From CAYRKT01 sp964425005 (GTDB lineage Bacteria; Synergistota; Synergistia; CAYRKT01): DNA of 58,766 nucleotides. Position numbers and translations under genes: made by a program. Shown here one piece after another: positions 43,427 to 50,716 of this stretch. The stretch covers positions 1 through 58,766 of the forward strand of contig CAYRKT010000002.1 of the NCBI GenBank assembly GCA_964425005.1. Direction: 5' to 3'. Under the pieces are notes generated by a model. That model did no database searches, was not told the origin of the DNA, and saw only the letters and a program-made list of their open reading frames with translations. The first letter of the stretch is position 1, and each line of letters begins with the position of its first letter.

Positions 43427-45246
43427 GAGATCTCACCCACCTCTTCCCAGGGCAGATCCAACCCCTCAAGCTCCCCCTCGGGCGAGACGGCCAGGAAGGT
43501 CTGGTCGAAGCCCCTGGGGATCGGGCGAAGGACCTTCAGCGAAAGCCCCATGGACCTCAGGACGTCCCTCAAGGTGGCGCTGGGGAAGGAGCTCGGGGCC
43601 ATCAGGAAGCAACCCCTGTCCCTCAGAACCTCCATACCCCTCCAGACCCTCGCCTCCCTGGAGGGATCGAAGCCCTCGAAACCCACCCTGAAGACCTTGC
43701 CCCGCGGAGGCCTTCGCGACACCCCGTACACGTCCTCCACCGCGCCGACCGCCCCAACTATGAGCGTGGGGGGTATGGGCGTCCCCTCGAAGGTGTTGTA
43801 GAGGGAGGCGTTCCCGGACACCACCGGCAACCCGAGCTGCCTGCAGGCGTCTTCCAGACCCCTCATGGTGAGGGCAAGCCCAAGGGGGTCCACGTCGGGA
43901 TCGCCGTAGTTCAGCCCATCGGTGACCCCCACCGGTCTGGCCCCCACGGAGACGAGCTTCCTGCAGGCCTCGAAGAGGGCCACGAAGGAGGCCCAGTAGG
44001 GGGAGGACTCGGCCAAATCCTCCCTGCTGTGGACGCAAACGGCGACGCCCCTTCGAGAGCCCTTGACCCTCAAGACGGCGGGACCCAGCCCGGGGGGCAG
44101 GACCGTGTCGTTGCCCACCATGTAGTCGTAGCGGCTGAATATCGGCGCGGCGCTCTCGTCCTCGAAGCCGAAGGATACCCTGAGGGAGCTGAGGGGAGGG
44201 GGACTCACCTCCAGGGCCTCCTCCGCCGGCGCCTCGAGGAGGGCCCTAACCGGCACCTCCAGGAGCACCTCCCCTCCGAACACAGCCCTGTAGAGTCCGG
44301 ATCGATCGAGCCTGGCCACCACAGCGCCGTAGAGCATGTGCTCCCTCGCTATCTCCAGGACCCTCCCCGCCCTGTCGGGGGTGGTGACCACCGCCATCCT
44401 CTCCTGGCTCTCGCTCAGGAGGACCTCCCATCCCTCCATGTCGGGCTCCCTTAAGGGCACCGCGTCCAGGTGAACGGTGCCCCCAAGCCCCCCCTTGCCC
44501 ATCAGCTCGCAGGTGGCCATGAGCACTCCCCCCGCTCCCAGGTCCTGCGCCCCGTCCACCAGACCCTCCGACCGCATCTGGAGGAAGGCCTCGATGAGGA
44601 GCTTCTCCGCGAAGGGATCCCCCACCTGGATGTTGATCCTCTCGTGCTCGCCCGAGAGGTCCCTGGAGGCGAAGGAGGCCCCGTGTATGCCGTCCCTCCC
44701 CGTGAGCCCCCCGAACACCACTATTACCTGATCGGGCGAGGTAGCCCTCGAGGGGACCACCTCCGAACCCCTGCCGACCCCCAGCGCCATGGCGTTGACC
44801 AGCGGGTTGTGCCTGAAGCGCGAGGATACGCGGAGCTGACCGCCCACCGTGGGGACCCCTATGGCGTTGCCGTAGTCCCCGATGCCGGCCACGATCCCGT
44901 CTATCACCCTGTGCATGTGCAGGGAGTCCAGGATGGCCACCGGCCTCACGCCCATGGCCAACACGTCCCTTATTATGCCCCCCACCCCCGTGGCAGCGCC
45001 GTTGTAGGGCTCGACGGCGCTGGGGTGGTTGTGGCTCTCTATCTTGAAGACGCACACCAGCCCTTCGCCCAGCTCGACTACGCCCGCGTTGACCTCCCGG
45101 GAGACGCCGGGCAATCGAGATATGTAGGCCCTGGTGTGGGAGTAACCGCAGTGCTCGCTCCAGGCCACCTCGAAGGCGTGTCTCTCCACGGGGGATGGCT
45201 CTCTGCCGAGGACCTCGACCAGATGGGATAGATACCTCAAGGACAT
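43423..45246 (-). CDS. purL: Phosphoribosylformylglycinamidine synthase subunit PurL, compact form
   Basis: Synthetase subunit of the PurSQL complex. The 607-residue protein has AFEVAWSEHCGYSHTR near 25-39, VCVFKIESHNHPSAVEPYNGAATGVGGIIRDVLAMGARP-type sequence near 64-101 and FGGLTGRDGIHGASFASRDL near 172. QDLGAGGVLMATCELMGKGGLGG lies near 230. The second AIRS half (about 390-600) is shortened. Most PurL are about 740 residues. The compact form resembles that known from Thermotoga. The stop is clean, with no sign of a frameshift. Confidence 0.94.
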   Translation of the reverse strand: MSLRYLSHLVEVLGREPSPVERHAFEVAWSEHCGYSHTRAYISRLPGVSREVNAGVVELGEGLVCVFKIESHNHPSAVEPYNGAATGVGGIIRDVLAMGVRPVAILDSLHMHRVIDGIVAGIGDYGNAIGVPTVGGQLRVSSRFRHNPLVNAMALGVGRGSEVVPSRATSPDQVIVVFGGLTGRDGIHGASFASRDLSGEHERINIQVGDPFAEKLLIEAFLQMRSEGLVDGAQDLGAGGVLMATCELMGKGGLGGTVHLDAVPLREPDMEGWEVLLSESQERMAVVTTPDRAGRVLEIAREHMLYGAVVARLDRSGLYRAVFGGEVLLEVPVRALLEAPAEEALEVSPPPLSSLRVSFGFEDESAAPIFSRYDYMVGNDTVLPPGLGPAVLRVKGSRRGVAVCVHSREDLAESSPYWASFVALFEACRKLVSVGARPVGVTDGLNYGDPDVDPLGLALTMRGLEDACRQLGLPVVSGNASLYNTFEGTPIPPTLIVGAVGAVEDVYGVSRRPPRGKVFRVGFEGFDPSREARVWRGMEVLRDRGCFLMAPSSFPSATLRDVLRSMGLSLKVLRPIPRGFDQTFLAVSPEGELEGLDLPWEEVGEIS

Positions 45247-45255
45247 CTACCTCCC

Positions 45256-45909
45256 CTAGAGGAGGGAAGACAGGTGCTCCATCATCGACCGGAAGAGGGC
45301 GATCCCGTCCGTCCCGCCCAGGATCTCCTCGCAGGCCCTCTCAGGGTGCGGCATCATGCCCAGGACGTTTCCGGCCTCGTTGGCCACAGCGGCTATACCC
45401 TCCTCGGAGCCGTTGACGTCGTGGACGTACCTCATCACCACCCTGACGTCCCCGCCGCCCCTGTAGTATCTGCCGAACCCGTTGGCTATGGGCAAAGATA
45501 TCCTCTGGCCTGGACGGTAGCACCTGGTGAAAGGGGTGCTCGCGTCCTCGACCAGCAGGTCCACCCAACGACAGCTGAAGAGGCCGTCCTCGTTCTGCAG
45601 GAGAGCTCCTGGCAAAAGCCCCATCTCGACCAGTATCTGAAAGCCGTTGCACACCCCGAGGACCAAGGCGCCTCTTTCAGCCTCCTCCCTTATCCGATGG
45701 GATATCTCCTCCCTGGCGGCCACAGCTCCGGGCCTCAGGTAGTCGCCGTAGGAGAACCCACCGGGTACCGCGATGACCGGATATCCCCTCAGCTCCCCCT
45801 TGAGCCCCACGAAACGAGGCCTGAAGCCCGACAGCTCCAGCGCGTAGAACATGTCCCTGTCGCAGTTGGAGCCGGGGTACACCACCACGGCCACGTCCAG
45901 GGACCTCAT
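45256..45909 (-). CDS. purQ: Phosphoribosylformylglycinamidine synthase subunit PurQ
   Basis: Glutaminase subunit of PurSQL. The 217-residue class I amidotransferase starts DVAVVVYPGSNCDRDMFYALE. It has the nucleophile elbow ALVLGVCNGFQILVEMGLLPGALLQN near 80-105 and the catalytic GMMPHPERACEE histidine/glutamate near 187-198. The start overlaps the purS stop by 4 nt. Confidence 0.96.
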   Translation of the reverse strand: MRSLDVAVVVYPGSNCDRDMFYALELSGFRPRFVGLKGELRGYPVIAVPGGFSYGDYLRPGAVAAREEISHRIREEAERGALVLGVCNGFQILVEMGLLPGALLQNEDGLFSCRWVDLLVEDASTPFTRCYRPGQRISLPIANGFGRYYRGGGDVRVVMRYVHDVNGSEEGIAAVANEAGNVLGMMPHPERACEEILGGTDGIALFRSMMEHLSSLL

Positions 45910-46154
45910 AGGGCCAACACCTCGTAGTCCTCCACCACGGGGTTCACCAGCATCTCGCTGCAGGCCCTCTCCACCACTCCCCTGGCCTCCTCCTCCGAGA
46001 GGGCTTCCACCTCCAGCAGTATGGCCTTGCCTATCCTCAGCCTCTCCACCGGAAGGCCCTTCTCCTCCTTGAGGACCCTCCTTATGGTCTCCCCCCTGGG
46101 ATCCCTCACGTGCCCCTTGAGCTGGACGTTGACTAGGAAAGCAAACCTCTGCAT
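45906..46154 (-). CDS. purS: Phosphoribosylformylglycinamidine synthase subunit PurS
   Basis: Small structural subunit bridging PurL and PurQ. The 82-residue protein has VNVQLKGHVRDPRGETIRRVLKEE near 8-31, the characteristic PurS opening. ARGVVERACSEMLVNPVVEDYEV lies near the C-terminus. It overlaps purC by 22 nt and purQ by 4 nt. Confidence 0.94.
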   Translation of the reverse strand: MQRFAFLVNVQLKGHVRDPRGETIRRVLKEEKGLPVERLRIGKAILLEVEALSEEEARGVVERACSEMLVNPVVEDYEVLAL

Positions 46155-46825
46155 ATCCCCAGGACCTCCCTGTAGACCGGCATGGGATCGCCCAGATCCC
46201 TCCTGTACACGTCCTTGTCCAGGATGGCCCCCTCCCTCCTGAGCCTCATGGAGTCGGGGGAGAGCTCATCCCCTAGGAGGATCCTCCCCTCGGCGTTCCT
46301 TCCGACCTCGAACTTGATGTCCCAAAGCTCCAACCCAGCCCGCTCGAAGAGGTCTCTGAGGGAGCGGGCGGCGTCCAGGGCGAGCTCGGCGGCCTCCTCG
46401 ACCTCCTTCTCCTCCATGAGCCCTAGCTCCAGAAGGTGAGCCCCACAGAGCATCGGGTCGTGTCTGGCGTCGTCCTTCAGGAAGAACTCCAGGAGGGGCC
46501 TCTTGAACGGCTCCCCCTCGAGCCCTCCGTAGCGCCTTATGAAGGAGCCGCTCCTCCTGAACCTGACCACCACCTCCACGGGCACCATGGAGAGCCTGAT
46601 GGCCCTTATCCTGTTGGGGGGCAGGTACTCCAGGAAGTGGTTCGCCACCCCCATGGCCTTCAGATACCTCATCAGCAGGGCCGTCATCTCAGCGCAGATG
46701 GCCCCCTTGCCGGCCATCACGTCGTGCTTGGCCCCATCCCCGGCGGTGATGTCGTCCTTGAAGGTCAGCACGACGGTCCCGTCGCCTAAGTCCTCCACCA
46801 CCTTCGTCTTGCCCTCGTAGGACAT
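46133..46825 (-). CDS. purC: Phosphoribosylaminoimidazole-succinocarboxamide synthase PurC
   Basis: SAICAR synthetase. The 230-residue product starts MSYEGKTKVVEDLGDGTVVLTFKDDITAGDG. It has LPPNRIRAIRLSMVPVEVVVRFRRSGSFIRRY near 70-101 and LWDIKFEVGRN with LLGDELSPDSMRL near 170-200. I prefer ATG 46825, with AAGGGGAG 8 nt upstream, over the in-frame GTG three codons earlier. It is the first gene of the purine run, although SAICAR synthesis is a later step. Confidence 0.95.
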   Translation of the reverse strand: MSYEGKTKVVEDLGDGTVVLTFKDDITAGDGAKHDVMAGKGAICAEMTALLMRYLKAMGVANHFLEYLPPNRIRAIRLSMVPVEVVVRFRRSGSFIRRYGGLEGEPFKRPLLEFFLKDDARHDPMLCGAHLLELGLMEEKEVEEAAELALDAARSLRDLFERAGLELWDIKFEVGRNAEGRILLGDELSPDSMRLRREGAILDKDVYRRDLGDPMPVYREVLGICRGLLS

Positions 46826-46855
46826 CTCCTCCACTCCCCTTCAGGAACAAGGAAG

Positions 46856-46885
46856 ATGATACACCAAAGGAATCGAGGCTTTCAA
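46856..46885 (-). promoter_or_regulatory. Candidate promoter of the purine operon
   Basis: Minus-strand TTGAAA (46880-46885) and TATCAT (46856-46861) are 18 bp apart, giving a leader of about 25 nt before purC. I see no purine riboswitch in this leader. It is divergent from the Rrf2-hcp promoter, 19 bp away. Confidence 0.6.
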
Positions 46886-46903
46886 CAAAGGGGGGCCACC
46901 CTA

Positions 46904-46932
46904 TTGACAAAAAAGTATTTAAATACCAAAAT
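46904..46932 (+). promoter_or_regulatory. Promoter with embedded NsrR/IscR-like palindrome for the Rrf2-hcp operon
   Basis: Plus-strand TTGACA (46904-46909, perfect -35) and CAAAAT (46927-46932) are 17 bp apart. The spacer holds the perfect 12-bp palindrome GTATTTAAATAC (46915-46926). The core resembles the NsrR consensus (ATTTAAAT flanked by symmetric bases), the class of site read by nitric-oxide-sensing Rrf2 proteins. Location between -35 and -10 suits repression. The predicted start is close to the gene, leaving a very short leader. Confidence 0.65.
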
Positions 46933-46956
46933 ACAACTGAGGTGGTGGACGTGCCG

Positions 46957-47382
46957 TTGAGGTTGGTCAGCGAGGCTTCGAGCATGGCGCTGCACGCCCT
47001 GAGGCTCCTGATGGAGGGGCCGATGACCGTGGACGAGATGGCCTCCCGGATGGGCGCCTCCAGGAACCATCTGGCGAAGGTGATGATGGAGCTGAGGAGG
47101 AGGGGGATAGTCCGCTCCAGGAGGGGACCCAGAGGGGGATTTGAGCTGGCCAGAGACCCAGGGGCCATAAGCGTCTTAGAGGTGGTGGAGGCCGTGGAGG
47201 GCAGGTTCGACGCGTCCGGCTGCCCCCTCGGCTTGCCCGGCTGTCCCTTCGCCCGCTGTCTCTTCGGGGCTCTCAGGGAGATCTCAGTCAAGGTGAGGTC
47301 CTTCATGGAGGGGACCACCATATCCCAGCTGGGAGGTGTCGAGGTTGGCGAGGAGGATCGAGATAGACGAGGATCTCTGTGA
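46957..47382 (+). CDS. Rrf2-family Fe-S transcription regulator (NsrR/IscR-like)
   Basis: A 141-residue winged-helix protein. It opens MRLVSEASSMALHALRLLME, matching the Rrf2 start, and has MTVDEMASRMGASRNHLAKVMMELRRRGIVRSRRGPRGG-type wHTH sequence near 24-62. A cysteine cluster follows near 87-100, C-x6-C-x4-C in GCPLGLPGCPFARCLFG. Three Cys in this place bind a [2Fe-2S] or [4Fe-4S] cluster in NsrR and IscR. I chose TTG 46957 on homology; GTG 46942 and 46951 are in frame. The first gene of the hcp operon, it probably represses it through the palindrome upstream. Confidence 0.88.
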   Translation: MRLVSEASSMALHALRLLMEGPMTVDEMASRMGASRNHLAKVMMELRRRGIVRSRRGPRGGFELARDPGAISVLEVVEAVEGRFDASGCPLGLPGCPFARCLFGALREISVKVRSFMEGTTISQLGGVEVGEEDRDRRGSL

Positions 47383-47983
47383 CGGCTGCGGGCGTTGCGT
47401 AGAAGCCTGCGCCGAAGGGGCGATAGCTCTGGTGGACGGCAAGGCCAAGGTCGTCGACCAGGGGGCATGCGACTTCATGGGGGCCTGCGTGGGAAGCTGC
47501 CCAAGGGGGGCGATAAGGATCTACGAGGAGAGCCCTTGCCCCTGCGCAGAGGGGAGGGAAGCGCGCCCGGCTCAGATGACCACGGGCGGGAACGAGGGAA
47601 GGGGGTTGGGCCCTGGGAGCTGGCCCATAAAGCTCAGGCTGATCCAGCCCAGCGCTCCTCAGCTCCTGGGCTCCGACCTGCTGATCTTCGCCGATTGCGC
47701 CTGTTTGGCCACGCCCGAGTCCCACGAGATTTCCAGGTCCAAGGTGCCCCTGATGGCCTGCCCCAAGTTCGACCCCCCGGAGGGGGTGTGGGACAAGCTA
47801 TCCCAGATCGTCGAAAGGGCCAAACCCAGATCGGTAACCGTGGTCTTCATGGAGGTCCCATGCTGCCACGGCGCGCTAGAGTTCGCCAGGAAGGCCTGCA
47901 GGGGCAAAACCCCCTTGAGGTGGATCATGGTTGGGGTAGACGGAAGGATCAGGGAGGCGAACCTATCGCACCCGGAGCTCTGA
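47345..47983 (+). CDS. 4Fe-4S ferredoxin-like protein with C-terminal Cys domain, Hcp-associated
   Basis: A 212-residue protein. The N-terminal dicluster ferredoxin has CDGCGRCVEAC near 12-22 and a second, atypical motif CDFMGACVGSCPRGAIRI near 43-60. A Cys/Pro/Gly-rich linker follows. The C-terminal domain (about 95-212) has LLIFADCACLATPE, VPLMACPKFDPPEGV and VVFMEVPCCHGALEFARKA. Proteins of this type neighbour hcp in anaerobes and probably supply it with electrons, an inference. TTG 47345 has GGGAGG 8 nt upstream and overlaps the regulator gene by 38 nt. Confidence 0.83.
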   Translation: MARRIEIDEDLCDGCGRCVEACAEGAIALVDGKAKVVDQGACDFMGACVGSCPRGAIRIYEESPCPCAEGREARPAQMTTGGNEGRGLGPGSWPIKLRLIQPSAPQLLGSDLLIFADCACLATPESHEISRSKVPLMACPKFDPPEGVWDKLSQIVERAKPRSVTVVFMEVPCCHGALEFARKACRGKTPLRWIMVGVDGRIREANLSHPEL

Positions 47984-48023
47984 GAGGGGGCGATGGGATC
48001 TCAGCGCGAGGAGGTAGAGGAGG

Positions 48024-49685
48024 ATGAGCATGTTCTGCTACCAGTGCGAGCAGGCGGCGAAAGGCGAAGGGTGCACCTCCTACGGGGTGTGCGGGAAGGA
48101 CCCCGAGACGGCGGCCCTGCAGGACCTGCTGGTCCACCTCTCCAAGGGCATAGCCTCTTACGCCTGGGAGGCCAGGAGGCGCACGGGGGCCTTCGACCCC
48201 GAGGTGGACAGATTTCTCCTGGAGGCCCTCTTCACCACGGTGACCAACGTGAACTTCGACCCCAAACCCATAGCCGAGATGATATGGAAGGCCAGGGAGA
48301 TGCTGGAGAGGGCGAAGGAGCTCTGCGAAGGAAGCCACCTCGGCTCAACCTCTCTGCCCGAGGTGGCCCTGAAGCTTGGGGCCTTCGAGCCGGCGAGCGA
48401 CGTGCAGGGACTGGTGCGGCAGGCCCAGGAGGCCTCGATCGAGAGGAGCATAGAGAGGATGGGGGAGGTAAGGGCTGGCCTCGCCTGGATGGGGATATAT
48501 GGGCTCAAGGGCGCGGCTGCCTACGCGGACCACGCCGCCATACTGGGCAAGAGCGACCCCGAGGTGATGGGAGAGTTCCAGAGGCTTCTGAGCGAGCTAT
48601 CCCGCGAAGAGCTACCCTTGGAGGACCTCGTGAGGCTAAACCTGGAGGTGGGGGCTCTAAACCTCAGGGCGATGGAGATGCTGGACGAAGCCAACAGGAG
48701 CTACGGGGATCCCTCCCCCACCAGGGTCAGGATCACCCCCATTAGGGGTAAGGCCATCTTGGTGTCAGGACACGACCTGAGGGACCTCCACGAGCTCCTG
48801 GAGCAGACCAGGGGCAAGGGGATAAACGTCTACACCCACGGGGAGATGCTCCCCGCCCACGGGTATCCGAAGCTCAGGGCCTACCCGCACCTGGTGGGAA
48901 ACTACGGAGGAGCCTGGCAAGACCAGCAGAGGGAGTTCGACGAGTTCAAGGGGGCTATCCTGATGACCACCAACTGCCTCCAAAAGCCCAGGGAGTCCTA
49001 CAGGCACAGGATCTTCACCACCGGACTGGTGGGCTGGCCCGGAGTGAGGCACATCCCCTGGAAAGGCAACGCCAAGGACTTCTCTCCGGTGATCGAAGCA
49101 GCGCTCGCGGAGCCGGGATTCGAGGAGGACGAACCCGACAGGAGGATCTGGGTGGGGTTCGGCCACGGCTTCCTGCTATCTAAGGCCAAAGAGATCTTGG
49201 AGCTGATCGAGAGGGGCAAGGTGAGACACATATTCCTGATAGGTGGCTGCGACGGAGCCAAGCCCGGCAGGAACTACTACACGGAGCTGGCCCAAAGGGT
49301 GCCCGAGGACTGCCTCATCCTCACCCTGGCCTGCGGCAAATACCGCTTCAACAAGCTGGACTTCGGGGAGATAGATGGGCTCCCCAGGCTGATGGACGTA
49401 GGGCAGTGCAACGACGCTTACTCCGCCGTCAAGGTGGCGCTCGAGCTGTCCAAAGCCCTGGGCAAGTCGGTGAACGAAATCCCCCTGTCCCTGATCCTCT
49501 CCTGGTACGAACAGAAGGCGGTGGCCATCCTGCTCACCCTCCTGCACCTGGGGATCAAGGGCATCAGGCTAGGTCCCTCCCTTCCCGCCTTCGCCAAGCC
49601 ACCCGTCCTGGGCTTCCTGAGGGAGAGCTTCGACCTCAAACCCATCAGCACCCCGGAGGAGGACCTGAGGGATATCCTGGGCTAG
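48024..49685 (+). CDS. hcp: Hybrid cluster protein Hcp, class I
   Basis: Reduces nitric oxide or hydroxylamine at a 4Fe-2O-2S hybrid cluster. The 553-residue protein has the N-terminal cluster CYQCEQAAKGEGCTSYGVC, spacing C-x2-C-x8-C-x5-C, the class I form of strict anaerobes. Hybrid-cluster blocks follow: TNCLQKPRESYRHRIF near 312, LIGGCDGAKPGRNYY near 408, LTLACGKYRFNK near 434 and DVGQCNDAYSAVKVALEL near 458. ATG 48024 and ATG 48030 both have good sites. Last gene of the Rrf2 operon. Confidence 0.96.
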   Translation: MSMFCYQCEQAAKGEGCTSYGVCGKDPETAALQDLLVHLSKGIASYAWEARRRTGAFDPEVDRFLLEALFTTVTNVNFDPKPIAEMIWKAREMLERAKELCEGSHLGSTSLPEVALKLGAFEPASDVQGLVRQAQEASIERSIERMGEVRAGLAWMGIYGLKGAAAYADHAAILGKSDPEVMGEFQRLLSELSREELPLEDLVRLNLEVGALNLRAMEMLDEANRSYGDPSPTRVRITPIRGKAILVSGHDLRDLHELLEQTRGKGINVYTHGEMLPAHGYPKLRAYPHLVGNYGGAWQDQQREFDEFKGAILMTTNCLQKPRESYRHRIFTTGLVGWPGVRHIPWKGNAKDFSPVIEAALAEPGFEEDEPDRRIWVGFGHGFLLSKAKEILELIERGKVRHIFLIGGCDGAKPGRNYYTELAQRVPEDCLILTLACGKYRFNKLDFGEIDGLPRLMDVGQCNDAYSAVKVALELSKALGKSVNEIPLSLILSWYEQKAVAILLTLLHLGIKGIRLGPSLPAFAKPPVLGFLRESFDLKPISTPEEDLRDILG

Positions 49686-49692
49686 GCGGATA

Positions 49693-49730
49693 GGTCGACC
49701 CGGCGCGGAGAGGCCCGCGCCGGGTCGACC
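49693..49730. terminator. 16-bp perfect hairpin between convergent hcp and ATPase genes
   Basis: GGTCGACCCGGCGCGG (49693-49708) pairs perfectly with 49715-49730 around a 6-nt loop. It starts 7 nt after the hcp stop and ends 10 nt before the 3' end of the convergent gene. There is no U-tract on either strand, so it could be a bidirectional terminator or an mRNA-end stabiliser. Confidence 0.6.
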
Positions 49731-49740
49731 CGCACGGCGC

Positions 49741-50322
49741 TCAGACGTGGATCGATCCCGAAGCCTTAACCCTCGCCTCCGAGGCCAGGCGCTCGATCTC
49801 CTCCAGGGAGCGGCGAAGGAGGGACAGGACCTCCGGGTGATCGTAGAGTTCGTCCCCCAACTCTTCCCTGATCTCGGAGGTGTCCAAGACGAACTCCTCC
49901 GAGTCGACGCGCCGAACGAACCTGAAGTCCACGTCCCTGTGGGCGCATATGCCCACCATCAGGGTGGAGACCAGATCCCCAAGGGGAGGCCTGTCCACGT
50001 GATCGAGGGAGAAACGAGCCCGCACCTCCGTCCCCTCGCCGGGCCTGGAGTTGAGTTCGAAGCTTCCGGCGCAGTGCTCCGCCGAGGCCCTGAGCAGAGG
50101 AAGGCCAAGGCCTACCCCTATCCTCTTCTTCCTCCCGGTGTAAAAGGGGTCCAAGGCCTTACAGGCCTCCTCCTCCGACATCCCGCAGCCGTCGTCCTTG
50201 ACGGCTATCTCCAGGTAGCCGGAACTGTGGTCCTCGAAGACCTCCACGGTTATGCGCTTAGCCCCAGCGGAGGCGCTGTTCTCTATGAGGTCCAGCACGT
50301 GCATGGACAGGTCCCTCATCAT
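49741..50322 (-). CDS. GHKL ATPase-domain protein of the hydrogenase module
   Basis: A 193-residue protein with a histidine-kinase-type ATPase domain. N box is VLDLIENSASAGAKRI (about 9-24), G1 box is VKDDGCGMSEEEACKALDPFYTGR (about 42-65) and G2 box is GVGLGLPLLRASAEHCAGSF (about 70-89), with GEGTEVRARF as G3. No histidine phosphoacceptor or sensor domain is present. The C-terminal 75 residues are unassigned. I chose ATG 50322 after GGGGGTGG. Last gene of the five-gene module; probable role in signalling. Confidence 0.85.
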   Translation of the reverse strand: MMRDLSMHVLDLIENSASAGAKRITVEVFEDHSSGYLEIAVKDDGCGMSEEEACKALDPFYTGRKKRIGVGLGLPLLRASAEHCAGSFELNSRPGEGTEVRARFSLDHVDRPPLGDLVSTLMVGICAHRDVDFRFVRRVDSEEFVLDTSEIREELGDELYDHPEVLSLLRRSLEEIERLASEARVKASGSIHV

Positions 50323-50344
50323 CAAGGCGGAGACCACCCCCGCT

Positions 50345-50698
50345 CTAGGACCTAAGCCCCCTTATCCCCATGGAGTAGAGCCTTCCCACCGCCTCGAAAG
50401 CGGGAAGCGGCGTCCTTATGAGGGTGAGCCCCCTCTCCCTGGCCTTCTCCACCACCGAGGGCTCCACAGAGGCGCCGTCGGCCACCACCAGCGCGGAGGC
50501 CTCCACCAGCAACGCCACAGCCACGGCGTTTATGTGGCTCTGCACGGTGACCCACAAGACGCCGGGAGCACCCCTCTTCATCACGTCGCTCATGAGGTCC
50601 GAGGCTATGCCGTAGGAGACCTCGACGGAGCCCTCTTCGCCACCGGCCAGGACCTCCCCCTCTAAGGCCCTCAACAACTCGGTCAGCTCGAGCTTCAA
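50345..50698 (-). CDS. DRTGG-domain protein
   Basis: A 117-residue alpha/beta protein that matches stand-alone DRTGG-domain proteins. It has ALEGEVLAGGEEGSVEVSYGIASDLMSDVMKRGAPGVLWVTVQ-type sequence near 11-53, followed by HINAVAVALLVEASALVVADG and TLIRTPLPAFEAVGRLYSMG. Such proteins recur beside [FeFe] hydrogenases and are thought to be regulatory or ligand-binding. The TTG start follows GGGGGTG. It is a paralogue of the protein at 52511-52879. Confidence 0.82.
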   Translation of the reverse strand: MKLELTELLRALEGEVLAGGEEGSVEVSYGIASDLMSDVMKRGAPGVLWVTVQSHINAVAVALLVEASALVVADGASVEPSVVEKARERGLTLIRTPLPAFEAVGRLYSMGIRGLRS

Positions 50699-50716
50699 AC
50701 CGACACCCCCATGGAC

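Noticed and set aside
46826..46860. Possible purine riboswitch upstream of purC
   Set aside because: The predicted leader is only about 25 nt, too short for the aptamer, and no consensus is visible.
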